Positions 45,046 to 55,868 of a stretch of DNA of 64,000 bases are shown in pieces (the first letter of the stretch is position 1; every line of letters starts with the position of its first letter). A program made the position numbers and the translations under genes. The notes under the pieces were generated by a model that worked only from the letters and a program-made list of their open reading frames with translations, was not told the DNA's origin and did not search any database. This DNA is from Acinetobacter sp. B51(2017) (GTDB taxonomy: Bacteria > Pseudomonadota > Gammaproteobacteria > Pseudomonadales > Moraxellaceae): positions 1-64,000 of the forward strand of contig NZ_PJRJ01000007.1 of assembly GCF_003711395.1 (NCBI RefSeq), read 5' to 3'.

Positions 45046-45960
45046 ATGAGTACGACACCCCCTGATTTTCAAAAAGACGAATTTTTACTGGATCACTATG
45101 TGGGCAAAACCCCACTGGTGCGGTTACAGCGTCTGGCAAATCACACTCAAGCAACAGTATTGGCCAAATTGGAAGGCAATAACCCAGCAGGCTCAGTCAA
45201 AGATCGTCCTGCCTACAACATGATTATGCAAGCAGAAAAGCGTGGTCAGATTCAACCGGGTGATACGTTAATTGAAGCGACGAGCGGAAATACAGGCATT
45301 GCATTGGCAATGGTTGCAGCGATGCGCGGCTACAATATGAAACTCATCATGCCTGCCAATTCGAGTCAAGAACGTAAAGATGCGATGGCGGCTTATGGTG
45401 CGGAGCTTATTGAAGCCTCAGGCATGGAAGAAGCGCGTGATATGGCGCTACAAATGCAAGCTGATGGTGTAGGTTTAGTCCTTAACCAATTTGGTAATCC
45501 AGATAATGTTGAAGCACACTACCTGACCACAGGTCCTGAGATTTGGCAGCAAACGGGTGGCAAAATTACCCATTTTGTCAGCTCGATGGGCACTACCGGC
45601 ACGATTATGGGGATTTCAAAATATCTCAAAGAGCAAAATCCAGACGTGCAAATTGTCGGTTTACAGCCAGCAGAAGGCTCTAATATTCCGGGCATCCGTC
45701 GTTGGCCGACCGAATATCTACCAACTATTTTTGATGCATCACGCGTTGATCGCATTATGGATATTCCACAAATTGAAGCGGAAAAAACCGCGCGTCAATT
45801 GGCACGTCGCGAAGGCATTAGCGCGGGCGTTTCTTCAGGTGGTGCGGTGTGGGCATCGATTAAATTGGCTGAAGAAAACCCAAATGCGGTGATCGTGTGT
45901 ATTGTTTGCGACCGTGGCGATCGTTATTTATCTACTGGTTTGTTCTCAGTTCAAGACTAA
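45046..45960 (+). CDS. cysM: Cysteine synthase B
   Basis: PLP enzyme making cysteine from O-acetylserine and sulfide or thiosulfate. About 304 aa. PLP lysine is in NPAGSVKDRP (Lys52), phosphate loop TSGNTGIALAM, and the C-terminal SSGGAVWA. The longest frame starts with GTG at 45037; ATG 45046 with AAAGG nine bases before it is preferred and gives the normal N-terminus. It begins a plus-strand run cysM-exonuclease-rlmD-relA, the order known from Pseudomonas apart from the exonuclease. Confidence 0.95.
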   Translation: MSTTPPDFQKDEFLLDHYVGKTPLVRLQRLANHTQATVLAKLEGNNPAGSVKDRPAYNMIMQAEKRGQIQPGDTLIEATSGNTGIALAMVAAMRGYNMKLIMPANSSQERKDAMAAYGAELIEASGMEEARDMALQMQADGVGLVLNQFGNPDNVEAHYLTTGPEIWQQTGGKITHFVSSMGTTGTIMGISKYLKEQNPDVQIVGLQPAEGSNIPGIRRWPTEYLPTIFDASRVDRIMDIPQIEAEKTARQLARREGISAGVSSGGAVWASIKLAEENPNAVIVCIVCDRGDRYLSTGLFSVQD

Positions 45961-45988
45961 ACTTGAGCAACTTATATAGGGTCATATT

Positions 45989-46810
45989 ATGCGTTTACCG
46001 GTGTTAGTTTTTGATATTGAAACCTTAACCGATCGAAAATCAGGTGCGCATTTATATGACCTTGATTTGCCAGAAGCTGATGTCGATGCTGCTTTAGCCA
46101 AGCTGCGTCGTCAGGAAGCAGGTAGCGATTTTCAGCGTTTACCCTTGCATGAAATTGTGTGTATTTCTGGACTTTGGCTGAATGAAAAAGGACAGATGAA
46201 ACTGTTTTCGTTTAGCCAAGAGCAATATACTGAACGTGAAATTTTACAAAAATTTTTATCGATCTTTGATAAGCGTTATCCAACCCTAGTCAGTTGGAAT
46301 GGTTCACAATTTGATTTACCTGTAATTTTATATCGCGCTATGTATCATGGTTTATCTGCGCCAAGTCTGTTTGATCAGGGCGAAATTGATAACCAAAAAC
46401 GTTATAATAACTATCAGAACCGTTACCATCAGCGTCATGTTGATTTAATGGATGTTATGGCAATGTTTAATGGACGTAATTTCCAAAAGTTAGATGATAT
46501 TGCGCATTTATTAGGTTTTCCGGGTAAACGTGGTTTACCAGGCTATCATATTCCCAAATATGTTGCCGAAGGGCAGTGGCTTGAGCTCACCAGCTATTGC
46601 GAAGGCGATGTATTAAATACGTGGTTGGTGTTCTTACGCTGGGTATTACTCAAAGGTTTAATTAGCCCGCAAGATCATCATTCTTGGATTCAACAAACCA
46701 TTCATTATTTACAGAGTCAGCCGCAACATACCGAATTTTTACAGGTATGGTGTCAAAACTCACAGCATACTGCATTTACTGCACTTGATTTCTCCCCAGA
46801 CAAAAATTAG
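45989..46810 (+). CDS. Predicted 3'-5' exonuclease, PolB-like domain
   Basis: 273-aa DEDD-type exonuclease resembling the proofreading domain of family B DNA polymerases but without a polymerase. The first metal motif is VFDIETL near residue 8. The second is SWNGSQFDLPVI near 105, and the third is SYCEGDVLNTWLV near 205, with a histidine/tyrosine region in between (RHVDLMDVM). Its substrate is unknown. It follows cysM by 28 bp and precedes rlmD by 6 bp, so it is part of the same run. AGGGTCATATT precedes the ATG. Confidence 0.9.
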   Translation: MRLPVLVFDIETLTDRKSGAHLYDLDLPEADVDAALAKLRRQEAGSDFQRLPLHEIVCISGLWLNEKGQMKLFSFSQEQYTEREILQKFLSIFDKRYPTLVSWNGSQFDLPVILYRAMYHGLSAPSLFDQGEIDNQKRYNNYQNRYHQRHVDLMDVMAMFNGRNFQKLDDIAHLLGFPGKRGLPGYHIPKYVAEGQWLELTSYCEGDVLNTWLVFLRWVLLKGLISPQDHHSWIQQTIHYLQSQPQHTEFLQVWCQNSQHTAFTALDFSPDKN

Positions 46811-46816
46811 GTATCC

Positions 46817-48205
46817 ATGAAACACAAAGCTAAACCTCGTCCTATGCCACAACCCAAGTACATTTTTCAGGTTGAATCGCTATCACACGAAGGACGAGGG
46901 ATAGCGCATTATGGCAGTCATCCCGATCATCCAAGTGATAAGCACGGCAAAAAAGTTTTTATTGAGGGCGCCTTGCCTGGCGAAACTGTGCTTGCAAAAA
47001 TTACCAATGTGATTAAACGTTTAGAAGAAGCTGATTGTCTTGAATTACTCAGTGAGCCTTCAGCAATACGTGTAGAACCTGCCTGTTCACACTTTGATCG
47101 CTGTGGTGGTTGCAATATGCAGCACATTGCCAAAGATGAGCAAATTCGTTTAAAACAGGATGTCTTAAAATCTCATTTGACTCATTTTGCGGGTTTAGAG
47201 CCACAAAACTGGTTAGCGCCTCTTCGCTCTGAACGTGAAGATTATCGTCGTAAAGCGCGAATTGGGGTGCGTTATGTGCCAAGCAAAGACAAATTAGTGG
47301 TTGGATTTCGCGAGAAACAAAGCAATAAACTCACTTCTATTGATCGTTGCCTGATCTTGGATCAGCAATTTGGTTCGATTACCCGTTTAAAACAATTGCT
47401 ACAAAGCTTAGATGCCAAAGCCCATATTGGGCATATAGAACTGGCGATGGGTGATCAAGAGATTGCGCTTGTAATACGTCATTTGCAGCCTTTAATTGCA
47501 GATGATGTCAACCGATTGCGTGAATTTGCGTTAAACAAGGGTTGGCAATTATATTTACAAGGCAATGATGAGCCAGACTTAGTTCGTATTGACCAAGCTC
47601 ATGCTGCCCCCCGTTTACACTACAGTTTGCCTGATTTTGATGTGAATTTTGGCTTTCATCCGCATGACTTTACTCAAGTCAATTCAACAGTTAACCCCAA
47701 AATGGTGCAATTGGCATGTCAATTGCTAGAGTTGCAACCCGGTGAACGTGTTTTAGACCTGTTTTGTGGTTTAGGTAACTTTAGTTTGCCACTGGCACGC
47801 TGTGTAGGTGAAACTGGGCAAGTGATTGCGGTAGAAGGTAGTCAGGAAATGGTTGAACGCGGTACAGAAAATGCCAAGCTTAATCAGATTCAACAGCTAC
47901 AGTTTTATTCACAAGATTTAACACAAGATTTTTCGCACCAATCTTGGGCAAAACAGGGTTTTGATGCATTATTGATTGATCCACCACGCGCTGGTGCTGA
48001 GCAAGTCATGCATTATGTGCCCAAATTTGGTGCAAAACGTGTGGTTTATGTCTCGTGTAATCCCGCTACATTGGCGCGTGATGCAAAAGTGTTAGCAGAA
48101 CATGGATATCGCTTGATTCAAGCGGGTGTGATGGATATGTTTACACATACTGGCCATGTAGAATCAATTGCTTTATTTAAAAAACACGAAATAGACGACT
48201 TATAA
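46817..48205 (+). CDS. rlmD: 23S rRNA (uracil-1939-C5)-methyltransferase
   Basis: SAM-dependent methyltransferase of 462 aa (formerly RumA). An N-terminal TRAM domain is followed by a 4Fe-4S cluster site at [10 protein letters not shown] near residues 89-98, with a fourth cysteine in DRCLIL. The SAM domain has [15 protein letters not shown], the DPPRAG motif near 387 and the catalytic cysteine in [11 protein letters not shown] near 413. It is directly followed by relA after 43 bp. Confidence 0.95.
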   Translation: MKHKAKPRPMPQPKYIFQVESLSHEGRGIAHYGSHPDHPSDKHGKKVFIEGALPGETVLAKITNVIKRLEEADCLELLSEPSAIRVEPACSHFDRCGGCNMQHIAKDEQIRLKQDVLKSHLTHFAGLEPQNWLAPLRSEREDYRRKARIGVRYVPSKDKLVVGFREKQSNKLTSIDRCLILDQQFGSITRLKQLLQSLDAKAHIGHIELAMGDQEIALVIRHLQPLIADDVNRLREFALNKGWQLYLQGNDEPDLVRIDQAHAAPRLHYSLPDFDVNFGFHPHDFTQVNSTVNPKMVQLACQLLELQPGERVLDLFCGLGNFSLPLARCVGETGQVIAVEGSQEMVERGTENAKLNQIQQLQFYSQDLTQDFSHQSWAKQGFDALLIDPPRAGAEQVMHYVPKFGAKRVVYVSCNPATLARDAKVLAEHGYRLIQAGVMDMFTHTGHVESIALFKKHEIDDL

Positions 48206-48248
48206 ATTTATAATATGATACAGCGTAACATAGAAGTAGGAGATAGGT

Positions 48249-50555
48249 ATGGTCACAGTACGTGAACAGCTTCCAGGGCGATTAAATGAATTGTCTGAGG
48301 AAACGACTGTTGAGCATGCCGAACAAGCTCAGCATGATCTTGCCGAATGGTTGGATCGCGTCCGCGCTATTTTTGATGGTGCTGAACTCAAACAACTCGA
48401 AGAAGTTGCCCAACTGACTCTACAGCGTGAGCTACAAAGTACGGTCAATCATCGCTCTAATACCTTTTATACTGGTTTAGAGATGGCCAATATTTTGGCG
48501 CATCTGTATGTGGATGAAGATACTTTATCGGCTGCCATGTTGTACCGTGGGGTACGTGAAGGCGTGATTTCACTCGATGAAGTGCTCACCGCTTTTGGTG
48601 CTAACGTACATGGTTTGGTCACAGGCACTTTATCGATGGGTAAGTTGTCTGAGCTGATTGAAAAAAATAAACGCTTAGAAGATCACTTTAATAATAACCA
48701 ACGTGAACATCTGACCGGCATTTATAAAATGCTGATTTCAGTAACCGAAGATGTACGCGTAGTTTTAATTAAACTGGCCGAACGTACTTATGCTTTACGT
48801 GAATTGGCAAAATCACCTAAAGATCGTCAAGAGCGTGTTGCACGCGAGATTCTCACCATTTACTCACCCTTAGCGCATCGTTTAGGCATTGCCCAGCTAA
48901 AATGGGAACTCGAAGATCTAGCCTTTCGTTATTTAGCCCCTGAGCGCTATAAAGAAATTGCCTCACTGCTCAATGAAAAGCGTTTAGAGCGTGAGCAATA
49001 TATTCAGTTTGTGATTGATAAACTGCGTACCGCTTTGGCTGATTACGGAATAGAAGCGGAAATTAATGGTCGGGTAAAACATATTTACTCGATCTACCGC
49101 AAAATGAAGAGTAAAGATTTAAGCTTTGATCAGCTCTATGACATTCGTGCGTTACGGGTTTTGGTCAAATCTATTCCTGAGTGTTACCACACTTTGGGTA
49201 TTGTGCATCAAATGTGGCGGCATATTCCGCATCAATTTGATGACTATATTACCAATCCTAAAGCCAATGGTTATCGCTCATTACATACTGCTGTCATCGC
49301 GGAAAATAAATCTTTAGAAGTGCAAATTCGTACCCTTGCCATGCATAATGAAGCAGAGCTTGGCGTGTGTTCGCACTTTAACTATAAAGAAGGCTCCAAA
49401 ACCACCGATCACTCTTTTAATCATCGTTTACATTCTTTACGTGCAGTGCTTGAGCATTATCAAGAACGTAATGATGCCAGCGCACATAAAGAAGAAGACA
49501 CTGAAGAAAACTTTGAACAAATCCAAGAGTTTGAGGATTTTGAAAAGATTTATGTGTTTAGTCGTGATGGTGATATCAAAGAGTTACCGCGTGGTTCTAC
49601 GGTGTTAGACTTTGCCTACCATGTGCATACCGAAGTAGGTAATAAGTGTTATGCCGCGCGGGTTAACCAACGTTATGTGCCTTTAACCTACACCTTAAAA
49701 ACTGGTGAGCAAGTTGAGATTTTAACCAAAAAGGATCGTGAACCGAACCGTGATTGGTTGGTCAACTCGCTAGGTTATATCAAGACTGCGCGTGCGCGTG
49801 ATAAGTTACGTCACTGGTTCCGTCAGCAAGATCGTAGTAAAAACTTAGAAGTGGGGCGTGAAATTCTCAATAAAGAATTGTTACGTTTAGCCATTCATCC
49901 TAAAAGCATTGATTTAGCAGATTATTGCAATCACTTTAACGTGAAAAATGGCGAAGATATTTTAATCGCCTTGGTCAATGGTGATGTGAGCCTGCATGCT
50001 TTGATTAATCAGGTCAATCGTCATATGCACCTCGATCAGGATGAACCTGAGCTGGTGTTAAAACCGACCTTAAATCCGCGTGCCAGTCATACCTTGTCTG
50101 CACATGGTATTTTAATTGATGGTTTAGACAACGTAGAACTACATATTGCGCAGTGCTGTCAGCCTGTGCATGGTGAATCAATCGCGGGTTATATCACTTT
50201 AAATCGTGGGGTGAGCATTCATAAAGTGGCTTGTCCAGATTATCTACGTATGATTCAAAATGAGCCTGAACGTGCAGTCGAGGCCGACTGGGAGATGCAG
50301 CCAACGCGTGGGCAAAGTGTGCAAATTGTGGTGGAGGCTTATGACCGCCGTGGTTTACTTAAAGACTTAACCCAAGTGATTTTTTCAGATCAAATTAACA
50401 TTCGTCAGGTCAATACCATTTCTGAATCAGATGGTATTGCCAATATGAAATTGTTGATTGAAGTGAAAGGCTTGGCGCAATTGTCACGCTTATTGGCGCG
50501 TTTAGAGCAACAACCGGGCATTATTAGTGCGCGTCGTTTGGTGCAAGGTAACTAA
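48249..50555 (+). CDS. relA: (p)ppGpp synthetase RelA
   Basis: Ribosome-linked enzyme making ppGpp/pppGpp during amino acid starvation; 768 aa. The N-terminal HD hydrolase region has lost its HD pair (LYRGVREG near residue 97), as expected for a synthetase-only RelA rather than a bifunctional SpoT. The synthetase core has GRVKHIYSIYRKM near 273 and YDIRALRVLV. A TGS domain (about 432-497) and a C-terminal ACT domain (about 690-768) follow, with a conserved CCQPVHG segment. AGGAGATAGGT precedes the ATG. A strong terminator follows. Confidence 0.96.
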   Translation: MVTVREQLPGRLNELSEETTVEHAEQAQHDLAEWLDRVRAIFDGAELKQLEEVAQLTLQRELQSTVNHRSNTFYTGLEMANILAHLYVDEDTLSAAMLYRGVREGVISLDEVLTAFGANVHGLVTGTLSMGKLSELIEKNKRLEDHFNNNQREHLTGIYKMLISVTEDVRVVLIKLAERTYALRELAKSPKDRQERVAREILTIYSPLAHRLGIAQLKWELEDLAFRYLAPERYKEIASLLNEKRLEREQYIQFVIDKLRTALADYGIEAEINGRVKHIYSIYRKMKSKDLSFDQLYDIRALRVLVKSIPECYHTLGIVHQMWRHIPHQFDDYITNPKANGYRSLHTAVIAENKSLEVQIRTLAMHNEAELGVCSHFNYKEGSKTTDHSFNHRLHSLRAVLEHYQERNDASAHKEEDTEENFEQIQEFEDFEKIYVFSRDGDIKELPRGSTVLDFAYHVHTEVGNKCYAARVNQRYVPLTYTLKTGEQVEILTKKDREPNRDWLVNSLGYIKTARARDKLRHWFRQQDRSKNLEVGREILNKELLRLAIHPKSIDLADYCNHFNVKNGEDILIALVNGDVSLHALINQVNRHMHLDQDEPELVLKPTLNPRASHTLSAHGILIDGLDNVELHIAQCCQPVHGESIAGYITLNRGVSIHKVACPDYLRMIQNEPERAVEADWEMQPTRGQSVQIVVEAYDRRGLLKDLTQVIFSDQINIRQVNTISESDGIANMKLLIEVKGLAQLSRLLARLEQQPGIISARRLVQGN

Positions 50556-50571
50556 ACCAACGCCACTGCCA

Positions 50572-50600
50572 AACCAGCAATTTTAATTGCTGGTTTTTTT
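50572..50600 (+). terminator. relA terminator
   Basis: A 9-bp stem AACCAGCAA/TTGCTGGTT (50572-50580 with 50587-50595) is followed by T to 50600, only 11 bp before the next gene's start codon. Confidence 0.9.
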
Positions 50601-50611
50601 ATGGAAACAGC

Positions 50612-51220
50612 ATGCAAATTTATTTAGATTGTCAGCCGATTCGACAAATTATACAACTAGATAGCAGCTTAAGCCGCCGTGATTATGTGTTAGCACAAAA
50701 ACAGGCCTTACATGCGTATCGCTTAGCTTGTTTGAGTCAAAGTTTAGGGCGTGATGTGCAAGCAGCAGAGTTACGCAAAACTGAATACGGTAAGCCTTAT
50801 TTACCAGAGCTCGCGTTTAACCATAGCCATAGTCAACAGCACTATGCTTTGGTGATGAGTGCTGAGGTACAAGATATTGGTGTAGATATCGAAGATTTAA
50901 GCCGTAAAATCCGTTTTGAGGCCTTGGCACAACATGCTTTTACACAGGCGGAATTACAGCGTTGGTATGTCAGTCAACAAAATCAATCCTATTGGTTGCA
51001 AATTTGGACTGCCAAAGAAGCGATTGTTAAAGCAGCAGGTTTAGGGATTCGTTTAAGCTTAAATACTTTAGAAACCAATGTTCACTTTGGCCAGATGCAG
51101 GGCAATATGCAGCATACGCAATTGGGCGAATTTAGTTATCAGCAATTGCAATTACATGAGGCCATAGTTACGGTCGCATGGCGTACCACAGCGCATTGTC
51201 CAATCATCCAACAGATATAA
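50612..51220 (+). CDS. 4'-phosphopantetheinyl transferase, Sfp type
   Basis: 202-aa enzyme that attaches the phosphopantetheine arm of CoA to carrier proteins. The family motifs are DIGVDIEDLSRKI near residue 88 and WTAKEAIVKAAGLGI near 132, both with the metal-binding acidic residues. It lies directly after the relA terminator with little room for its own promoter and a poor ribosome site, so its expression may depend on read-through. No peptide or polyketide synthase is in this window; the target could be an acyl carrier protein elsewhere. Confidence 0.92.
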   Translation: MQIYLDCQPIRQIIQLDSSLSRRDYVLAQKQALHAYRLACLSQSLGRDVQAAELRKTEYGKPYLPELAFNHSHSQQHYALVMSAEVQDIGVDIEDLSRKIRFEALAQHAFTQAELQRWYVSQQNQSYWLQIWTAKEAIVKAAGLGIRLSLNTLETNVHFGQMQGNMQHTQLGEFSYQQLQLHEAIVTVAWRTTAHCPIIQQI

Positions 51221-51250
51221 AAAAAGCCCATCAGTTGATGGGCTTTTTTT
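51221..51250. terminator. Bidirectional terminator between PPTase gene and secF
   Basis: GCCCATCA (51226-51233) pairs with TGATGGGC (51236-51243), flanked by A-run and seven T, so it works for both convergent genes. Confidence 0.9.
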
Positions 51251-51261
51251 ACGAGTAATGA

Positions 51262-52236
51262 TTAACGCGGAGGTAACTGCTCATCGCCATGTTCTTCAAA
51301 TTCAGGTTTAACCTGCACAATGAAGTCTTGACGATTCAAGCCACGCCATAAGGCAAAGGCTGTACCAATGTAAATAGATGAGTAAGTACCGACAAACACA
51401 CCAATAAACATGGCAACAGAGAACCACTTCAGACCGTCACCGCCCATAAACATCATGGCAACCACCACAAGTAATAGGGTCATAGAGGTGTGAATAGTAC
51501 GACGTAAGGTTTCGGTGAGAGCAATGTTGACCACCTCTAAAGGGGTTGCACCGCGAATCTTACGGAAATTTTCACGAATACGGTCGGAGACCACGATGTT
51601 ATCGTTGAGTGAGAAACCAATAATCGCCAATAAGGCCGCAAGTACAGTTAAGTCAAATGGCCATTGCATAAAAGCAAAGAAGCCTAAGGTCACAATAATG
51701 TCGTGGAATAAAGACAATACGGCACCCATAGCAAGCTTAAACTCAAAGCGAATGGTGACATACACCAGCATGAGTAATAATGCTAAGCCAACTGCACCAG
51801 CAGAACGTACATATAGCTCATTACCGACCTGACCACCTACGACATCGAGTTTAGGGACTTCAGCTGCGTTGTTTGGCAACTGTACCGCAGCGCTAATTGC
51901 TTTACTTAAGTCTTCTGCTTCTACGCCTTCTTGTACAGGCATACGTACCATCAGGTCACGTTCTGAACCTAAGGTTTGCACCACAGCATCGCTAAAACCA
52001 GCTTGGCTTAACGCTTTTGTGACTTGCTCAGGTTGGACTGGATTGGTGTAATTCAGCTCAGCTGCAATACCGCCAGTAAAATCTAAGCCTAAGTTTAAGC
52101 CCTTGGTCGCAATAAAGAAGATACTGGCCACGGTTAAGAAAATCGATAGCAATGCCGCAGGCAGTGCGATTTTCATAAACGGGATAACACGTTCTTCTTC
52201 TGGGCGACCATAGTTTGGTTGAGAATTTTCAGTCAT
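51262..52236 (-). CDS. secF: Protein translocase subunit SecF
   Basis: Membrane partner of SecD that uses the proton gradient to pull proteins through SecYEG. About 324 aa with six membrane helices and a large first periplasmic loop (about 55-135). It has GLNLGLDFTGGIAAELNY near residue 50 and FSLNDNIVVSDRIREN near 220. The longest frame starts with TTG at 52239; ATG 52236 has AAGGAG seven bases before it and is the real start. It lies 11 bp after secD. Confidence 0.96.
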   Translation of the reverse strand: MTENSQPNYGRPEEERVIPFMKIALPAALLSIFLTVASIFFIATKGLNLGLDFTGGIAAELNYTNPVQPEQVTKALSQAGFSDAVVQTLGSERDLMVRMPVQEGVEAEDLSKAISAAVQLPNNAAEVPKLDVVGGQVGNELYVRSAGAVGLALLLMLVYVTIRFEFKLAMGAVLSLFHDIIVTLGFFAFMQWPFDLTVLAALLAIIGFSLNDNIVVSDRIRENFRKIRGATPLEVVNIALTETLRRTIHTSMTLLLVVVAMMFMGGDGLKWFSVAMFIGVFVGTYSSIYIGTAFALWRGLNRQDFIVQVKPEFEEHGDEQLPPR

Positions 52237-52247
52237 CAATGATCTCC

Positions 52248-54149
52248 TTAAATGCTCAACTTTTTCAGGTCGCGTTTTTTGCCATAAATGAGCTGCACAA
52301 TCGCACGAGTTACTGTAATAGCAGTAAACATCGAGCAGACAATACCAATCATCAAGGTCACAGCGAAGCCTTTAATCGGGCCGGTACCAATGGCAAAGAG
52401 AATAAATGCCACCAAGAATGTGGTTAAGTTCGAGTCAAAAATGGTGTTATAAGCACGATCATAACCTGCCACAATCGCCTGTTTTGGCGAGGCACCCCAT
52501 TTTATTTCCTCTCGAATTCGCTCACAAATCAGTACGTTGGCATCCACCGCCATACCAATGGTAATTACGATACCTGCAATACCTGGTAGGGTTAATGAAG
52601 CACCAATCCAAGACATGACGGTTAAAATCATGGCTAAGTTAAAGACCAGTGCAAAGTTGGCAATCACACCAAAAAGACGGAAGAACACCACCATCCAAAT
52701 CGCTACCAATAAGAAGCCAATTTGGGTAGACAGTACACCTTTATCAATGTTTTCTTGACCCAGACTTGGACCAATGACCCGTTCTTCAACAAAGTACATT
52801 GGCGCAGCCAAAGCACCCGCACGTAACATTAACGCCAATTCAGAGGCTTCTTGCGGTGAATCTAGACCAGTAATACGGAACTGTGAACCTAATACTGCTT
52901 GAATGGTTGCAGCGTTAATCACGACAGATTCTGTATAAGGGGTACGAACTTCAGTTTGCGTGCCTGTTTCAGGATCTTGCACATAGCTAATTTTCTGTTT
53001 GTTCTCAATAAACAATACCGCCATGCGTTTGCCAACCGCGTTACGGGTCGCATCCGCCATGAGCTTACCACCCGCTGAATCGAGGGTAATGTTGACCTCA
53101 GCACCACCGGTATCTTGGCTAAAGCCAGATGAGGCATTTTGTACACGCTCACCTGTTAAGATGCGGTTGCGGTTGAGTAATAATTCACGGCCGCTATCTA
53201 AAGATTCAAAGGCAAATAGCTCAGTGCCTGGTGGAATCGGTTGACCATTAGATTTACCCAAATATGGGTCAATATATTGATCATTTAAATCAGACACTAA
53301 ACGGAATTCTAAGTTGGCAGTACGACCTAAGACACGTTTAGCTTCGGCAGTATCTTGTACACCCGGCAGTTCAACCACAATACGGTTGCTACCTTGAGTT
53401 TGTACTAAAGCTTCTGCCACACCCAACTCATTAATACGGTTACGTAGAGTGGTTAAGTTTTGATTGACTGCATAGCTTTGAATTTCTTGGCGACGCGTAT
53501 CGGTGTAGTTTAAACGTAGCGTTGCACCAGCCTCAGTTGCGAGAGCTTGTTGATTAAACTCGTTGCCGCTGCTACGTAAGAAGTCCATGGCTTGAGCACG
53601 GTCATCATTGTTGGCAAATTGAACAGTAATGGTATTGTTGGCTAAGCTTAAACTATTAAATTGAATTTTGTTATCACGTAGCTGACGACGCAAATCAGTC
53701 GCAGAGGTTTCCATACGCTGACTGATGGCTTTGTCCATATCCACTTCAAGTAAGAAGTGCACACCACCACGTAAGTCCAGACCAAGCTTCATTGGTTTAG
53801 CACCAATTTTTTGTAGCCATTCTGGTGTGGTTGGCGCTAGGTTTAAGGCCACAACATAATCATCACCTAAGCCTTGACGCAGTGCATCTTTAGCTTTGAG
53901 TTGGGCTTCAGATGAATCTAGACGCAACAAAGCTGCATTATTGCTAAAGCTATTGTCATGACTTTGGATATTTTGGCTTTTGAGGATTTGCTCTGCTTTT
54001 TGTACGATGCTTGCGTCAATTTGAGTACCAGCTTTGGCACCCGAAATTTGCACGGCAGGTTCATCTGGATACAAACTTGGCAGGGCATATAAAGTACTGA
54101 CCACTAAAACAACGAGGATCAGTAGATATTTCCATGCAGGGTAACGCAT
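52248..54149 (-). CDS. secD: Protein translocase subunit SecD
   Basis: 633-aa membrane protein with an N-terminal membrane helix, a large periplasmic head of about 400 residues and five C-terminal helices. LGLDLRGGVHFLLEVD near residue 115 and the proton-relay GMAVDANVLICERIREE region near 540 are both present. It acts with SecF and YajC in the translocon. A hairpin with a T-rich tail lies between yajC and this gene. Confidence 0.96.
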   Translation of the reverse strand: MRYPAWKYLLILVVLVVSTLYALPSLYPDEPAVQISGAKAGTQIDASIVQKAEQILKSQNIQSHDNSFSNNAALLRLDSSEAQLKAKDALRQGLGDDYVVALNLAPTTPEWLQKIGAKPMKLGLDLRGGVHFLLEVDMDKAISQRMETSATDLRRQLRDNKIQFNSLSLANNTITVQFANNDDRAQAMDFLRSSGNEFNQQALATEAGATLRLNYTDTRRQEIQSYAVNQNLTTLRNRINELGVAEALVQTQGSNRIVVELPGVQDTAEAKRVLGRTANLEFRLVSDLNDQYIDPYLGKSNGQPIPPGTELFAFESLDSGRELLLNRNRILTGERVQNASSGFSQDTGGAEVNITLDSAGGKLMADATRNAVGKRMAVLFIENKQKISYVQDPETGTQTEVRTPYTESVVINAATIQAVLGSQFRITGLDSPQEASELALMLRAGALAAPMYFVEERVIGPSLGQENIDKGVLSTQIGFLLVAIWMVVFFRLFGVIANFALVFNLAMILTVMSWIGASLTLPGIAGIVITIGMAVDANVLICERIREEIKWGASPKQAIVAGYDRAYNTIFDSNLTTFLVAFILFAIGTGPIKGFAVTLMIGIVCSMFTAITVTRAIVQLIYGKKRDLKKLSI

Positions 54150-54164
54150 TTAATTTTCTTCTTA

Positions 54165-54194
54165 AAATAAAAAGTCGTGCAACTTGCACGACTT
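54165..54194 (-). terminator. Terminator-like hairpin between yajC and secD
   Basis: AAGTCGTGC (54172-54180) pairs with GCACGACTT (54186-54194); on the minus strand the stem is followed by TTTTTATTTT. It sits inside the tgt-yajC-secD-secF run, so it may be a partial terminator or attenuator. Confidence 0.6.
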
Positions 54195-54203
54195 AAATGG
54201 TGA

Positions 54204-54533
54204 TTAAAGGTTATTCAAAGTGCCTTCAGGTAGAACCGAAATCACACTTGCACGTTGAATTTTCACTTCTACGCCACGATTCAATTCTACCACTGCAAAA
54301 TCACCTTCAATTTTGGTGATGCGGCCCATAAGACCACCTGCAAAGACCACTTCGCTACCTACACCTAAGCTTTCAACTAAGTTACGGTGTTCTTTCGCGC
54401 GTTTTGCTTGAGGGCGCCAAATCAGGAAGTAGAAGATTGCAACGAATACAGCAATCATCAAAAGGTTGGCCATGAGGCTTGGTTGTTGGGCAGCTTCACC
54501 TGCTGCATGAGCAGTCGAAATAAAAAGGCTCAT
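54204..54533 (-). CDS. yajC: Preprotein translocase subunit YajC
   Basis: 109-aa accessory subunit of the SecDF complex. It has one membrane helix (about 18-40, ending FLIWRPQAKRAKEH), the conserved RPQ motif, and a small cytoplasmic domain with VVFAGGLMGRITKIE. The N-terminal stretch before the helix is a short Ala-rich periplasmic tail. It lies about 85 bp after tgt and 55 bp before secD. Confidence 0.95.
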   Translation of the reverse strand: MSLFISTAHAAGEAAQQPSLMANLLMIAVFVAIFYFLIWRPQAKRAKEHRNLVESLGVGSEVVFAGGLMGRITKIEGDFAVVELNRGVEVKIQRASVISVLPEGTLNNL

Positions 54534-54617
54534 TTATAATTTCCTAAATACGAAGTAAAAAATGTCTTGAACAGCAATTTACCTTGTCTTTTTCTTTAGC
54601 GCAAATAGCAAAAAAGA

Positions 54618-55760
<1,143 letters not shown>

Positions 55761-55868
55761 TCAAGGCGAAAAAACAGTTCGCTGATGGCTAAAAATAAAG
55801 GGGGCTATTTTCCTTGATTCTGTGCCTAAACGCTAGCGTTTGCCGAGTTGCTGTGTGTTTTTGTGTAA

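Noticed and set aside
48540..48570. relA as a bifunctional synthetase/hydrolase
   Set aside because: The HD pair needed for hydrolysis is replaced (LYRGVREG), so this is the synthetase-only RelA type.
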